NCBI GenBank assembly: GCA_964017155.1
Contig: OZ024862.1
Span: 37,811,175 to 37,875,174, forward strand
Length of the DNA stretch: 64,000 bases
Reading direction: 5' to 3'
Origin: Oasisia sp. SBJ-2009
Taxonomy: Eukaryota > Annelida > Polychaeta > Sabellida > Siboglinidae
Of the stretch, positions 29,879-42,253 are shown piece by piece (the stretch's first letter is position 1; every line of letters starts with the position of its first letter). The translations under genes and the position numbers were made by a program. The notes under the pieces were generated by a model. The model did no database searches and had not been told where the DNA came from. It was given only the letters and a program-made list of their open reading frames with translations.

Positions 29879-31764
29879 CAGCAGTGTTGCCAAGTCAAAA
29901 TAACATTTCCCGCCCAATCGCCCTCGAAAACTAGCCCAAAACTAGCCCAATTTTACCCCCAAATAATTATAAAATTATACATTTAAAGGTTGCCAGTGAC
30001 GTACCCCTACCGATAAAGGGGGAAATGTATTTCAAGTACGTCACGCACAAAGTATTTACCCAATGATGAGTGGATGTTTACATCATTCCTTGCAGTTGAG
30101 CGCCACCTACTGTTCTACGGTGAACTATAAATGGTTGTTTATAAACAGGCATATGGCATACATCATAACGTCACAAAATTCACCACATAAATTAGCCTCG
30201 GTTACCCAGACTCCGTGAGGTGGCAGCACTTTTAAGCCCCCTCAACTCCGCCTGGGACAGTATATGGGCTTAAGTTTCTACATCCGGGCAGCCTTACCCC
30301 AGATTAGGGTAGAGACGCTGATTGGCTCTCAGGCCAACTATGAAATAAAAATTAAAATAACGATATACTTTTACAAGATAATAATATCACATGAAAAGTA
30401 TTCAACACTGAAGTTATATTAACACAAAAGTAAGTAAAAATTCAAATTTATAGTTGTTTATAAAATAAGAATGACGGCAGGATTAACCAGTATCCGTGAG
30501 GTGGCAGCATTGTCTAGCCCCACACGGATAGCATATCAATTAAATAAGGGTACCTTTTTATCAAATAATGGTGTATTATAAAAAAAACTATTCAGAATTA
30601 AACTTATGTTAACACAAAATAAATAGAAATACAAATTTGCAGTTGTTTATAAAAAATATATATTACGGCAGTGTCCGTGAGGTGGCATCATTGTATAGAT
30701 CACGCAGATACCAAACAAAAGCCGTTAATGGGGCCAGACTGTCTTCTCGGCGTAGTTCCGCAGCCGACCGACAGTCGGTTAAGCGAGACTACACATAAAT
30801 GGCCCTCTACGTAATCACATATATGCCTTAAACTGGCTACACACGTATATGCACATAGCACACACAGGCAAGCAGGCATGTATACGCACGCAATCACAAA
30901 AAACAAACCCATTTAAACTATAAAAACTGAAATTGTAATCACGTGTGCACAGGATCGCGCGTGCGTGTTGTCACAGCGCAGCCGCAGCATAACACTCGGT
31001 GTAGACTATAGGGTGCTTGAAAACGGAGTGGCATTTTTGCGATGTTTTCCCGTTTTACTATGCGCCACTAAATCGCTCTGACATGCGGGTCAATCAGTAT
31101 CAGTTTTTGCAGTTATAGACATCAATGCGAGATATGTCGTTTGTGCTTTATTACCAATTTAATTATTGACTTATTCGAGGGCGCGTTCAGAATTGGCTTA
31201 CGGTCGTGGCACATAATTACGTTAGTTAATGATGTCTACTATCATCAAGGTAGCTAGTATTAGCTATATGGCTATGATAAATGGTAGTACCAGCAGATAA
31301 AGCATATTGCATTTTCCCCATGTTCCATCTTCACAACCCTCCCCCGGCCCCGGGCTTCATGTATCCCTGGACTACTAATGGGCTGGGCTAGTTACTTCAC
31401 GTAGCGCTACGAAGAGAAGAGCTGGTATTGAAGTAATCAGCAGCAGCGACCCCTGGCGTGCGAGAATGATTATTACCCTTATTTGTGGACAACTGGGTGG
31501 CCCAGGCATGAGTTGGCGAGGTGTGTGTCTGTATTCAAAAACATTAGGAGGCTTTGAATTGGTAGTTCACAGTATTTATTATGAGACGTAGAATAAGACG
31601 GCTCTTAATGTAACACCTGACGTAAAACCACCACTTTTGAAACTAGCCCAAAAATAGCGGCATGTGCATAAAAAGAAGCAACGCAACTACTATTTTCCCC
31701 CCGCGGAACAGGTCTAAAACTAGCCCAATTGCGCGGGAAAACCGCGGACTTGGCAACACTGCTG
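29879..31764. mobile_element. non-autonomous DNA element with CAGCAGTGTTGCCAAGTC ends
   Basis: The left end cagcagtgttgccaagtc is mirrored by gacttggcaacactgctg at 31747-31764, and both ends are followed inward by ccc/ggg-rich and actagcccaa-type subterminal sequence. No transposase frame was found in the 1.9 kb. The interior contains copies of another dispersed repeat (30195-30790). Confidence 0.6.
30195..30790. repeat. dispersed repeat cluster with CCGTGAGGTGGCAGCA core
   Basis: The core tccgtgaggtggcagcac/at occurs at about 30214, 30489 and 30669, each with related AT-rich flanks, and ends with tcttctcggcgtagttccgc then gccgaccgacagtcggtt. The same module occurs near 39041 (inverted), 39251, 49866, 55250, 55440 and 55577. 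Confidence 0.75.
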
Positions 31765-31765
31765 C

Positions 31766-31839
31766 TCAGGGGCGTCGATCCGGTTTTAAAAGTGGGGGGG
31801 GGGGACGGAGGACCAATTTATATACACATATATGTATGC

Positions 31840-31922
<83 letters not shown>

Positions 31923-31948
31923 TATAATATATAGTATAATATGTCACA

Positions 31949-32018
<70 letters not shown>

Positions 32019-32073
32019 ATATATATATATCATATAATATATTATAATATGTCATATAATATATTATAATATG

Positions 32074-32142
<69 letters not shown>

Positions 32143-33553
32143 GACCTGAAATACACATAAGTATTTTTTTTAAATATAAAACATAATTCATTGTTAGTCT
32201 AGTGTTAATTCTATACTAAAAAGCCTTTATGTTATGCTATTCATAACAGTTATGTTTGCAACATATATTTGAAGGGGGGCCATGGCCTACCCCAATCACT
32301 GAACATTTGGGGGTAGACTTTGGACCCAACACTGCTTGCCTGATTCATAGAGTGACAAGATGCAGAGCTTACAGGGGTGTCTGTGTATGACTGCCCAATC
32401 CCACCGTTTGGCAAAGAAATTTGTCATCACTAAAATGAGATCAAATTACACAAAGTGCATAAATCCTCTGGTTCCGCCGTAGGCGACATAAATATCCACC
32501 AGGGCGACCAGGCTGCAATCCAAGGGGTGACAGGGCAAACCAAAAATAATAATCTATTATGAGCTTGATGGCTATATATCAAGGTTGCAAAATGACAGAG
32601 CCCGGCAAGATGAATATTTACTGGACTTAGATCAAGTTGCGGGCTGCCGCCAACCAAGCAATTTATTTTATTATTAATTTTACTACTAGACAGATGTGGG
32701 GTTTAAATTAAGAGAGGGGAGTGATCAGTCTCGCTATATATTTCTATAAATTAGTTTTATGAACTGAAAAAGTATGAGGATATTTCCTATGCTGACGCCC
32801 TCAGGCCGTGGGGTGGTCGGCGTCCCCCTCTTCCCCTACTGATCGACGCCCATGCTGTGCCTGTGTAGAACTTCCCAATCCAACATTTTTGCAAAGAAAT
32901 TTGTCATCACTCAAGTGGGAATAGGTTACACAAAGTGCAGGAATCCGTCACTTCTGTCGTGGGCGATAAGCATCAAGCAAGCGAGGGGTGAAAGTGCAAC
33001 ACAAATTTCATCATTTAAAATGTGCTTGATGGCTAGAGCCTATTAATTATATCAACACAAGGTTGATAGAGCCCAGCAGCAGCTTACATTTTCCCGGTAG
33101 TTATAAACTTTCCGATTGGCCTTTTTGCGTATGCACAAATTAAAAATCATCAGTGTGCAGCAACATAACCAAGGATTTTTTGTATAAATGCCACGGGCTG
33201 TTCGATAACTCTCCTGTGATGACTACTGTGAAGAGTTGTCAAAAATTTCGTTCAATACATTAAAATATTACGTTTGTTTAAATAACTACCACGGATTATG
33301 GCGCAATGGCAAAACATGCGTCAAAACTGGTTTGCCTCGTATTAATTTGCGATAAATAGCTTTACTGAACTTTATATCGCGAGTTTATTGTCTAGCTGGT
33401 CCTATGTAGCGGCTTTTAAGATAGAGGAGTGTTGAGTCAGGCTCTATGCCTCGCAATTTTTCTTACCTGAAAAGTGGGGGGGGGGACAATTCCTATGCCC
33501 TGAAAAGTGGGGGGACGCGTCCCCCCCCCCGTCCCCCACCGATCGACGCCCGT
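31766..33553. mobile_element. DNA element with GGGGCGTCGATC-type terminal inverted repeats
   Basis: The left end aggggcgtcgatccgg, followed by a ttttaaaagtggggg stretch, is mirrored at the right end by cccccaccgatcgacgcccgt. The interior holds very long (TA)n tracts and two related segments of about 230 bp (32375-32630 and 32860-33090, both with aaagaaatttgtcatcact and cacaaagtgcaggaat-like motifs). No transposase was seen, so it is non-autonomous. Confidence 0.55.
31842..32134. repeat. long (TA)n microsatellite
   Basis: About 290 bp of TA with short catataatatat interruptions. Frames across it are artefacts. Confidence 0.95.
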
Positions 33554-33719
33554 GGTACTGCTACGTGGCACTGCGCGTGATTACTTATAGGCTCGTGCTG
33601 CGTCACGTGCACTTCGTTTCGTTTTCACGGCAGGCCTGACGTAGCTTTGACAATTGGCGCGTTTCGATTTTCCGGAAAATGTGACGTTTGGGTTATACCC
33701 ACTGGCAGATAGCATGGGT

Positions 33720-34041
33720 TTTACCCACCCAGATAGCATGCAAACGTTACATTAACGTTTGCATTTGGTTAGAACCGTCTCATTTTGGTTACGGTTAAAT
33801 CGTTCCCGAAACGTAAGTTTTAGGTTGTTTTTGTTTGGTTATCTAGAAACTGAAACGTAGATCTGCGTAAAAAAAACGAGCAAAATAATGCAAGAAAAAC
33901 GTTCGCATTTAAACGTTAAACCAACGTTTATGCTAACAATACATTAACGTTAGATTCACGTTTAAAAATAACGTAAGAAAACCGTTCGCATATAAACGTT
34001 AAATCAATGTTTCTGCTAACGTAACATTAACGTTAGATGAC
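33720..34041. repeat. AACGTT-rich palindromic sequence
   Basis: Many copies of the palindrome aacgtt and of gttaaacg/attaacgtta, including ccgttcgcatataaacgtta and attaacgttagat. It looks like the end of a repetitive element; no protein is encoded. Confidence 0.5.
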
Positions 34042-34244
34042 ACATCTGTGTAGTCGGATTGTCCGACTCATCTCGCATTCATACATATCTGATTCGACAC
34101 CAGAAGTACTGAACAAATCACTTTATTACAATTACAAGCAGAGAGAGGGATAACACTGATCGACCTCGAGTCTCGTCATCTTCCAAGACCGATCTCATGG
34201 ACTGCATATGTCGTTCTATGCATTTACATTGGCATACCATCACA
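34042..34244 (-). repeat. 3' LTR of Gypsy element
   Basis: 203 bp; the minus strand begins TGTGATGGTATGCC. Same length as 38523-38725. Confidence 0.9.
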
Positions 34245-34387
34245 TCCCTCTTTCTTCAAAACATAAAGACAAAATAACTAACTTACTAATGTCCGTATGC
34301 AAGAGAAATCAAATCATTATTCTAACTATTAGCCATAATGTTCATGTAAACTAGAACACAATTACAGGTCCAATCGTTGTGGGCGTT

Positions 34388-35752
34388 TCACTCGTCTTCC
34401 GGAGCTAGTGTATTGAAACGGACTGACTTCTTCTGGGGTAAAACGGAGTTACACGGAGGTGGTACGACTTGCATGTCGTCTCTTCGCGTCAAGTCGTCTG
34501 TATCGTCCACGTTGTCTTGTTGGAACGTATGTCGCTCAGTCGTCTCACGGAGGTGACGACGGTTACGCCTAAGGACATTGCCTGTCGGAATCAAGACGTT
34601 GTACGACCGCGGCTGTACATCAGTTGATATCACCTTGGCAGGCTGCCAGGTGTCTGTCTGAGTGTCTCTCACACGAACGTCCTGTCCGGGTATTAGCGGT
34701 GCAAGTGGTTGCATAGCTCGCTTATCATGGTTAAGACGTTGGATTTCTTGCCTCTCGGCGAGACGACGTCTGATTTCGTCTTTCGACCAGTGTTCATTTC
34801 TGATGATCACGGGGAGGTTCGACTTGTACTTGCGGGCATTTAGTATCTCTGCCAGTGACGGTAAGTGGCTGTCGATTGGTGTGGATCTCAACGCGAGCAG
34901 TGCTTTCTGCGGGTTGGATCTCGACATCGCTGCCTTCTTCAGGGTATACTTCACCGTCTGAACTTGACGTTCGATGAATCCATTCGATTGTGGGAAGTGT
35001 GGGCTGGACGTTACGTGGTCGAAGCACCACTCGGCGGCGAAGTTTCGAAAAGCCTGACTGCTATAGTGTCCACCGTTGTCGCTCACAACCTTGCTTGGCG
35101 ATCCATTCTCCGCAAACACCTCACTCATCTTCGATATGATGCGGTCACTCGTCACCTTCCCCTCGATGCGGTAGACAAAAGGGAATTTCGAGTAGTAGTC
35201 ACATATGAGAAGATACGTGTCCTCTCGTATGGCAAACAGGTCTGTGCCGACGATCTGCCACGGACGTGTCGGTAACTCATGCTGCATCAGCGGCTCGTGC
35301 GCCTGACGTTTCTGTAACCGTTGACACGCGTCGCACTTCCTCATGATGTCGTCGATGTCCTTGTTGATCGACCTCCAGTAGACACAGGACCTCGCTCGTA
35401 GCCGGGTCTTCTCTATGCCCTGGTGAGCCTCGTGCAGTTTGCTCAACACTTCCGCCTGTAGACTTAGGGGAATCACCAGACGGTCGCCCTTCAAGATAAG
35501 ACCGTCCTCAACTGCCAACTCGTCTCGGCATGACCAGTAGCGTCGCAACGGTGCAGCTAGGTGGCGTTGGCTATCTGGATATCCATCCACGATGACGGCT
35601 CTCAGCGCACACAGTTCATCGTCGGCCTGTGTCGCCTCTCTGATCGACTGTAGTTTCTGCGTTGAAAACTGTACGAATGACACTTGTATGTCAAGGTCGA
35701 TCTGCGTCGACTCGCTACTCGGTTGTCTTGACATGGCGTCGGCCAGCATCAT
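34388..35752 (-). pseudogene. Gypsy integrase and C-terminal tail
   Basis: Same frame as 35774-36733 but separated from it by two TGA codons within 21 nt. It carries the Zn-binding H-x-x-H and CDAC motifs, and the catalytic triad Asp in VGTDLF, Asp in VVSDNGGHY and Glu in GFIERQ. A C-terminal chromo-less tail follows, ending at TAA near 34388. Confidence 0.85.
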
Positions 35753-35773
35753 TTGCTTTCATGGCTTGTAGCG

Positions 35774-36733
35774 TCACACAAAGTCATACGGTTGTACTCG
35801 CAGGAACATTCTCTGTAATCTCTGCGGTGCTGCTGCAAGGTTCTTCAAGTTAATCATCTCGAGAGGTTTGTGGTCCGACTCGAACGATTTTCCGTAGACA
35901 TACATGTGGAACCTCTCGCAGCCGAAGACGACTGCGAGCATCTCACGTTCAATGTTGGCGTATCTCTGTTCGCAATCACTAAGGGACTTGCTGGCAAACG
36001 CGATGGGCTTCTCGTGTTGAATGAGAACAGCGCCGAGTCCTCGGCTGGAGGCGTCGACCTGGATGACACTCTCAGCCTGTGGGTCGAAGTACGCAAGGGT
36101 CACTTCACGACAGATGAGAGACTTCGTCGCTTCAAACGCTGCGTTGTGAGATTCCGCCCAGATGAACTCGGCGTCCTTCTTCACTAGATCACGCAGGGTT
36201 GCGGTTTGCTGCGACAGGTTTGGAATGAATGGCGACATGTACGTGGCTATGCCCAGAAATTCCTGAAGCTGTGCGACGTTTTGCGGTGCTTTCATTCGCT
36301 GGATGTCCGCGGCTCTGCCTGGGTCTGGACGTACGCCGTCTGCGCTGAATTCCAACCCGAAGAACTTCATGTTCGCCTGTTTGATGTCGCATTTATCAAT
36401 GTTGAACACCAGCCCATGCTGCAGTGCTACTCTCATCAAGTTGTGCAGATGTTTGTCGTGTTCGGCTTCTGTCTTCCCGAACACACCCACGTCGTCAGCA
36501 ATACTTATCGTTCCTGGGCACTTCTCAAGGATGCAGTCGATCCTCTCCTGGAACACGTCTTGGCTGAGGTTCAGGCCAAACGGTAGTCTTCTGAAACAGT
36601 ACCGGCCGAAGGGACTGTTGAACGTTGTCAGACGCTTAGACTCGTCGTCTAACTGCACGGACCAGTATCCGTGACGTGCGTCTAGCTTGGAGAAGATCAT
36701 TGACCCAGCAAGCTTGTGGGTAATTTCCTCCAA
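35774..36733 (-). pseudogene. Gypsy reverse transcriptase and RNase H, shifted frame
   Basis: Begins EEITHKLAGSMIFSKLDARH, then PFGRYCFRRLPFGL, the catalytic IADD (in ISIADDVGVF) and RNase H with IQVDASSRGLGAVLIQ and SDHKPL. It ends at a TGA in the RNase H/integrase linker. Confidence 0.85.
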
Positions 36734-38360
36734 GGTCGGTGTTCAAGTCTTTGGGATCCAAGCAGATGCGCAACTTTCCGTTCGACTTCCTGCTGTATAC
36801 AATGCTAGATACCCAATCTGTAGGCTCCTCGACCTTCTCGATCACCCCGAGTTCTACCATCTGGTTGATCTCATTCCTCACGTCGTCTTTGATGTGGATC
36901 GGACATCGTCTGGGCGCATGTACGACTGGGGTCACAGCAGGGTCTAGTGTGATGTGGAACGTTTCGCGGAACTTTCCGATGCCATTAAAACAATCTGGAT
37001 ACAGCCGCTGGAGATCTTCCTTCGAGTTTAACGGCGGTGGATGTTTGCTGACTGCACAGTTCAAGGTCACCAAGTTGAGCTTGCGGCAGGAAGGTAGTCC
37101 CAAGATCGCTGGACCTGGTGTGTCAGCAACAAAGAACTCTGCTTCGTGTGTGGTTGTCTCATGCACACACTTCAGTCGCGTAGTACCGTACTGCCGGATC
37201 AGTTGTCCGTTGTAGGCAGTTAGGATCGTGTCTCGATGCTCAAGGCTGCCTCGCACAGGTATTCCTTCTGTGTCGATGTTTGACGGGTACATGCGCTGGA
37301 ATGTCCTCAGCGGCATTACGTTACCCTGCGCACCTGTGTCGACCTTGCCACGAAGTGTCGCTGGGATGTCAGGCCTGTCTTTCAGCGTGATCCTGAGAGT
37401 CGTATATACCTCGTCCCTCTCGACGGCATTGATGTTGACGGTATTAAAAGCAAGCGGCTCGAAGTTGTCGCTGAGCTGATCGAATCTGGCGTCTTGACTG
37501 ATGGAGTGAACACCACCCCGTTGGCGCTCATCTCGGTTAGTCCTTCGTCTTGACCTAGCTCGGGATCTTGGTCGCCCAGAAGAGTGTCGTCTTCCTCCGG
37601 CGCCAGACGTCCAACCTGTAGCCTGCCGACATACTCGCTGCCAGTGATTGAGTTTCCCACATGCGTTACACCTACTGCCCTCTGCTGGACATCGATCTGT
37701 GGGCGCATGATGACGTCCACATTTTGTGCACGTAGGTGCCTCCTCTCGACGTCCGCTTGGCTCATGTGTTCTCCGCGACCGGCTGACGTGACTGATGCTG
37801 CTAGCGTCTCCTGAGAACTGCTGCATGTTGGCCAGTGTTGCTTCATGCGTTCTAGCAACGTCCATCGCCGCGTCAATTGTTAGTGTCTCATCACGGCACA
37901 GTAGCTTTTCTTGCACTTTCCCGTGCCGGACACCCACTACTAACTGTTCGATCAACCTCTCCTCGGTTTCTGTAGTATCACGGAACTTGCATTTACGCGC
38001 CTGCGTCTTGCAGCGTGTCATGAATTCGTCAACTGTCTCAGAGCTCAACTGCCTGAATTTTTGCAGATGAAAACGGCTCAGCCTGTAATTAGACTTGGGT
38101 TCTATCAGAGCCTGGAATTTAGCCCAAATGACCTCAACGTCTTTCTTATCAGTTTCACTGAGATCCCACGTATTGTACATTCGCCGACCCTCCTGTCCTA
38201 CCCATAGCAGGATGTAGGTCACTCGTTCACTCTGCCCTTTTTCAGCAAAGGGCCCACTGAAAATCAGTTCGCAATATTGACGGAATGAACGAAACTCCAT
38301 GGGTAAATCAGTGGCTAACCAGTTCATGCGGGGCGGCTCTATACCTGACAGATCACCCAT
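36636..38360 (-). pseudogene. Gypsy gag, protease and start of reverse transcriptase
   Basis: 574 codons from ATG. Gag core MA/CA-like sequence (RRMYNTWDLSE, SNYRLSRFHLQKFRQL) is followed by two zinc knuckles (CTKCGRHHAPTDRC and CNACGKLNHWQRVC), an aspartic protease with KVDTGAQGNV, and the RT N-terminus ending KLRICLDPKDLN. After that the frame leaves the conserved sequence: a short deletion near 36725-36735 removes RT residues and shifts the frame, so the rest of RT continues in another frame. Confidence 0.85.
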
Positions 38361-38522
38361 AGCTGCCTATTAATGGCAATGTCTATCACTTACGCAGTGA
38401 GAACACATTGGAGCTGGCCAGCGTCGACTCGACGGTGCCGCGTGCGTGTTGGCCTATTTACGAATGTCGAAAGCGCCGGATTCAACCGTAGCTGCCACCA
38501 TGAAACGTGTCGTCTTGGCCTG

Positions 38523-38725
38523 ACATCTGTGTAGTCGGATTGTCCGACTCATCTCGCATTCATACATATCTGATTCGACACCAGAAGTACTGAACAAATC
38601 ACTTTATTACAATTACAAGCAGAGAGAGGGATAACACTGATCGACCTCGAATCTCGTCATCTTCCAAGACCGATCTCATGGACTGCATATGTCGTTCTAT
38701 GCATTTACATTGGCATACCATCACA
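38523..38725 (-). repeat. 5' LTR of Gypsy element
   Basis: 203 bp, one visible difference from the other LTR. Confidence 0.9.
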
Positions 38726-39771
38726 CAGATAAGTATATTAGCTCATGTTTGCGTATGCGCTATTAATAATTAAACGGATAAATACAGCCAAATAGCCCAA
38801 CATCGCGCATATGCTATTTTGACCGGACAGATAGTTAGATGTAACTTTTAAGTCGCGGATACTTCTACCTTCTCACGAACGTAAGCGCTAGTATTATTTG
38901 ATAACAAGGTTATCCTTATTTAATTTGTTATATCAAATTCGGCCTGAGAGCCAATCGGGGTCTCTACCCTATTCTGGGGTTAGATCACCCTGGTGGTTAC
39001 ATCGGCAGCCCATAAACCACCAGGCGGAGTTGATGGGTTAAAAAGTGCTGCCATCTCACGGAGTATGGTTAATCGAGGCTAGCTAACTATAAAATAAAAC
39101 TAAAATAAGGATACACGGTTATACGATAATTCCATTGTATTAAAAGTATTCAATATTAAACTTATATTCACACAAAAATAACAGAAATAAAAATTTGCAG
39201 CTTTTTACGAAGCAGAAGTTATGGCAGGATAAGCCTCGATTACTCAGGATCCGTGAGGTGGCAGCACTTGTTTGCTAACACTCCGGTTAAGTGATCAAAC
39301 GATCTTTTCGGTGAAGTTACGTAGCCGACTGAAAATCGGTTAAATGAGACTACCCACATCCGGGTATTCCGATGTTGTGAGCCCACAGCTTAGAGACAAA
39401 TGGCGCTGAAATTCCGGCGCCGGTGGATGGATGTTCCTGGCGAGTGGCCTCAATTAGAGGTATTGTGGACCCACGATAAGCTTTCAGGATTCGTCCCCGA
39501 ATAGGGCACGCAATATATAATAATACAAGCCTCGTCTGCCGCCATATCGTTTTAATGTTATTTTACCATTTTCATAATCCGGTTTCCAACGAGGCGAACC
39601 AGTTATACATTCTTTCGCACATGAGCATTTCTGCCACAGCATAAACCTCCTTTGTTAGTGTCCTTTCAACAAAAACTCATCTAGATGGTGGGAACTGTTA
39701 TGCAGATAAGTTATTATTTTCAAATTGTTTCCATATTGTAGTAATTTAGACTTTGAACGCGCATACGGACA
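38726..39771. other. transposon-rich spacer
   Basis: Contains a dispersed CCGTGAGGTGGCAGCA repeat in inverted and direct copies (38940-39350); nothing coding was recognised in the rest. Confidence 0.5.
38940..39350. repeat. dispersed repeat with facing CCGTGAGGTGGCAGCA cores
   Basis: gtgctgccatctcacggagt at 39046-39065 faces ggatccgtgaggtggcagca at 39248-39267, giving subterminal inverted repeats around an AT-rich core. It ends with a ttttcggtgaagttacgtag segment shared with other copies. Confidence 0.65.
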
Positions 39772-40245
39772 ACGAGGTAGTCCAGTTCACTATGTCACGA
39801 ATAATCGTGTCGTTAAATTTTTTGGGAGATTTGCAAAACTATACATTTTTGGAACTCTAGGGCGGCCATCTTGGAATTTCAAAATGGCGACTATGTTTTG
39901 CTAACATTTTGCAATATCTCGGCTTCTAAGCATCTTAGGTTTTTTATTTTGGTGTCTAAACATACATTTTCGAGACAAGGAATCTAATGGGACAGCTTAT
40001 AATGAGCTATATATAATGCATGACACTATGTTGGAATTTTGGAAAAAATACATAAATTCTAAGTAACAACATGAGGTTCAAATGGTAAATATTAGCCAAC
40101 CTTTCGAGCATTGAAAATAGTCTAGTTATTAAAATAATTGTTGTCTAGTCTAATGATTACATGTATTATTAAAATCATTGTTGTCTAGAATCCAGTGTCC
40201 CATTGTTGTTGTTTCAGGCTCTGAGAGACATGTAGTCGACCACGA

Positions 40246-42085
40246 ATGAGGTCCCCAAACTTATTGGTAGACGGCCGTGCCAAACCACTGACTATAAACT
40301 GTGTGTTGTGTGTCAAAAAAGAAGCGGACCTTTTAGTGTTGCATCCGAGATTACCGTCATACCACAACCTCCTAGAGGCAGTGAAGGAGCGAGCCAGCTT
40401 GCATGATGCCGATTGTGTTCCAGTGCAGAAACTGCTTAAAGACTGCACAGCAGAAAAAACTGCAAAGAGAGAATGCTGTTTGGCATCGTACTTGCTACTC
40501 CAGGATGACGAACACAGTCCAGAGAGAGCGTGCAAGAGACCGACAGCAACACTCCATGTCTACTGGGTCACACACTCCCAGGGTGAAATGTCGCAAATCA
40601 AGAAGAGCTGATGCCGTGAATAACGTGAGTGGCTCAGCTGCATCATATACCCGCCCATCAACACGACCTTTGAACAAGGACATGTGTTTCTTTTGCCAGA
40701 CAGACAATGACCAGACACTCTTCACTGTCAGAACAGGGAATGCCGGACAATCACTAAAGCAAGCAGTGCAAGCGTCTTCAGATCCAGAACTGAAAATTAG
40801 ATACAGTACTTGCATTGCTGATGGTGTTCCACGTTCTGCGGGATGACACCAACCAAGCACCCAAGTCAACAACAAATTCCCACACAAGGATCCAGCTTCG
40901 TTGAACTGCTGAACATCATAGATACACAGACCAGAGATGGAACATACATCTCAATCCAAGACATCGAGAACACATATGCCAGCATGCTACATTTGGGTGG
41001 AACAGAGGCCTTGGAAAATCATTCACCTGCCTTCATCAGGCAATGGTTGAAAGACATAATCCTTTCTGAATTACCACACGTAACATCAGTCCGACAGAGA
41101 AACATGCGAAGTCTTGTACTGTCCAGAGGCCTGTGATGCAGACATGCTCCAGACTGCTATCAGACATGCTCCAGACTGCTATAAGAACTGCAGATGACAC
41201 TGAAAGTATGAAAAACCTCTACCAATCAGCCAGACTCCTTCGCCAACGAATTGAGCAGTTCACCAAGACAGTGAAGACGTCCAGTTCCATAGTAGTAACC
41301 AGTACCCTGGAAGATGTACCGGTGGAACTGTATACCATGATCCGCTGGATAATGGCGGGAACTGCAGACAAACTGCAAACAGAAGTGCGGACAACTATTG
41401 TTGACAGTGGTGCACTAACCCTGAGCCAAAACCTGATGTTTGGTTTCAAATCCAAGAGGCAAGTCAAGCCGAGTGACGAGGGTGCTGGATTCCGGCCTCA
41501 ACAAGCTAGAGAAAACCCCCAAGTATTGGGATTGGCCCTGACCATCCATCACGACACAAGAAACAAGAAACTTGCGAATCTCCTCAATGCACAGGGTCAC
41601 TGATGCACCTGATGAACCAATCACATCCCCTCTCTCTACGCATTGGTGACACCAAGTCAAAGAGTCTCTTGGTGACTCCATACCATACAGCCATGCTACC
41701 GTGTGAGAAGCCAAAAGCAACTGAATCGCAGCAGTGGGCGAGGAAGTTCAGCATCAACAACTCTGGTGTAGCAGATAGCTATCAACTTACACAACTTGGA
41801 TGGGTGTCGCCTCAACTCTTTCCAGGATGAAGGATGAAAGGTCAAGCCAAATTCCAGGTTGGGCTGGCTACAACTCCTTAGTGTCAACAAGCAAGCCGCT
41901 GACCGAGGTTGGTGCCCTGCCCCTACTCCCAGAAGTGGCACACGAGTGGTCAGCTCTGCTAACAGTGATGACGCAGGCATATCAGTTAAAGGAGTTAACA
42001 GTTGGAGAAGAGTACATCACTGTCATAACCTATGACATGACCCTCCACGCGAAAGCAGTTCAGCTGTTGGATGCTCCTTCACTGC
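40246..42085 (+). pseudogene. decayed gene of an uncharacterised metazoan transposon-associated family
   Basis: Successive frames carry NCVLCVKKEADLLVLHPRLP (a CxxC knuckle), NAVWHRTCYSRM, DMCFFCQTDND (second CxxC) and TVRTGNAGQSLKQAV. Then come ELLNIIDTQTRDGTYIS, VPVELYTMIRWIMAGTADK, LGLALTIHHDTRNKKLANLL, IPGWAGYNSL and ITVITYDMTLHAKA. The order, the spacing and the IPGW / D-x-x-x-H/Y-AKA signatures are ones I associate with long uncharacterised proteins repeated many times in cnidarian, molluscan and amphioxus genomes. At least four frame breaks or stops are present (near 40465, 40845, 41135 and 41603), and the C-terminal part is missing. Biochemical role unknown; a transposon-borne origin is inferred from the flanking inverted arms. 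Confidence 0.65.
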
Positions 42086-42253
42086 CTCTAAGAGGTTGTG
42101 GTATGACGTTAATCTTGGGTGCAACACTAAAGATCCGGCTTCTTTTTGACACACAACACACAGTTTATAGTCAGTGGTTTGGCACGGCCGTACACTAGTA
42201 CGTTTGGGAACCTCATTCGTGGTCGACTCCATGTCTCTCTGAAACAACAACAA
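42023..42253 (-). pseudogene. inverted copy of the N-terminal CxxC segment
   Basis: Reads YKLCVVCQKEAGSLVLHPRL on the minus strand, the inverted-arm counterpart of 40276-40350. Confidence 0.7.

Larger units (their letters stand above)
34042..38725 (-). mobile_element. Ty3/Gypsy LTR retrotransposon with near-identical LTRs and broken coding region
   Basis: Two direct repeats of 203 bp (34042-34244 and 38523-38725) flank a minus-strand gag-pol region, and I see one difference between them (g/a in cctcgRgtctcg). A purine-rich tract (gaagaaagaggga on the minus strand) sits just inside the 3' LTR, as expected for a polypurine primer. Coding order on the minus strand is Gag, protease, RT, RNase H, integrase, the Ty3/Gypsy order. 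There is no env. No clear target-site duplication is visible. Confidence 0.9.
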
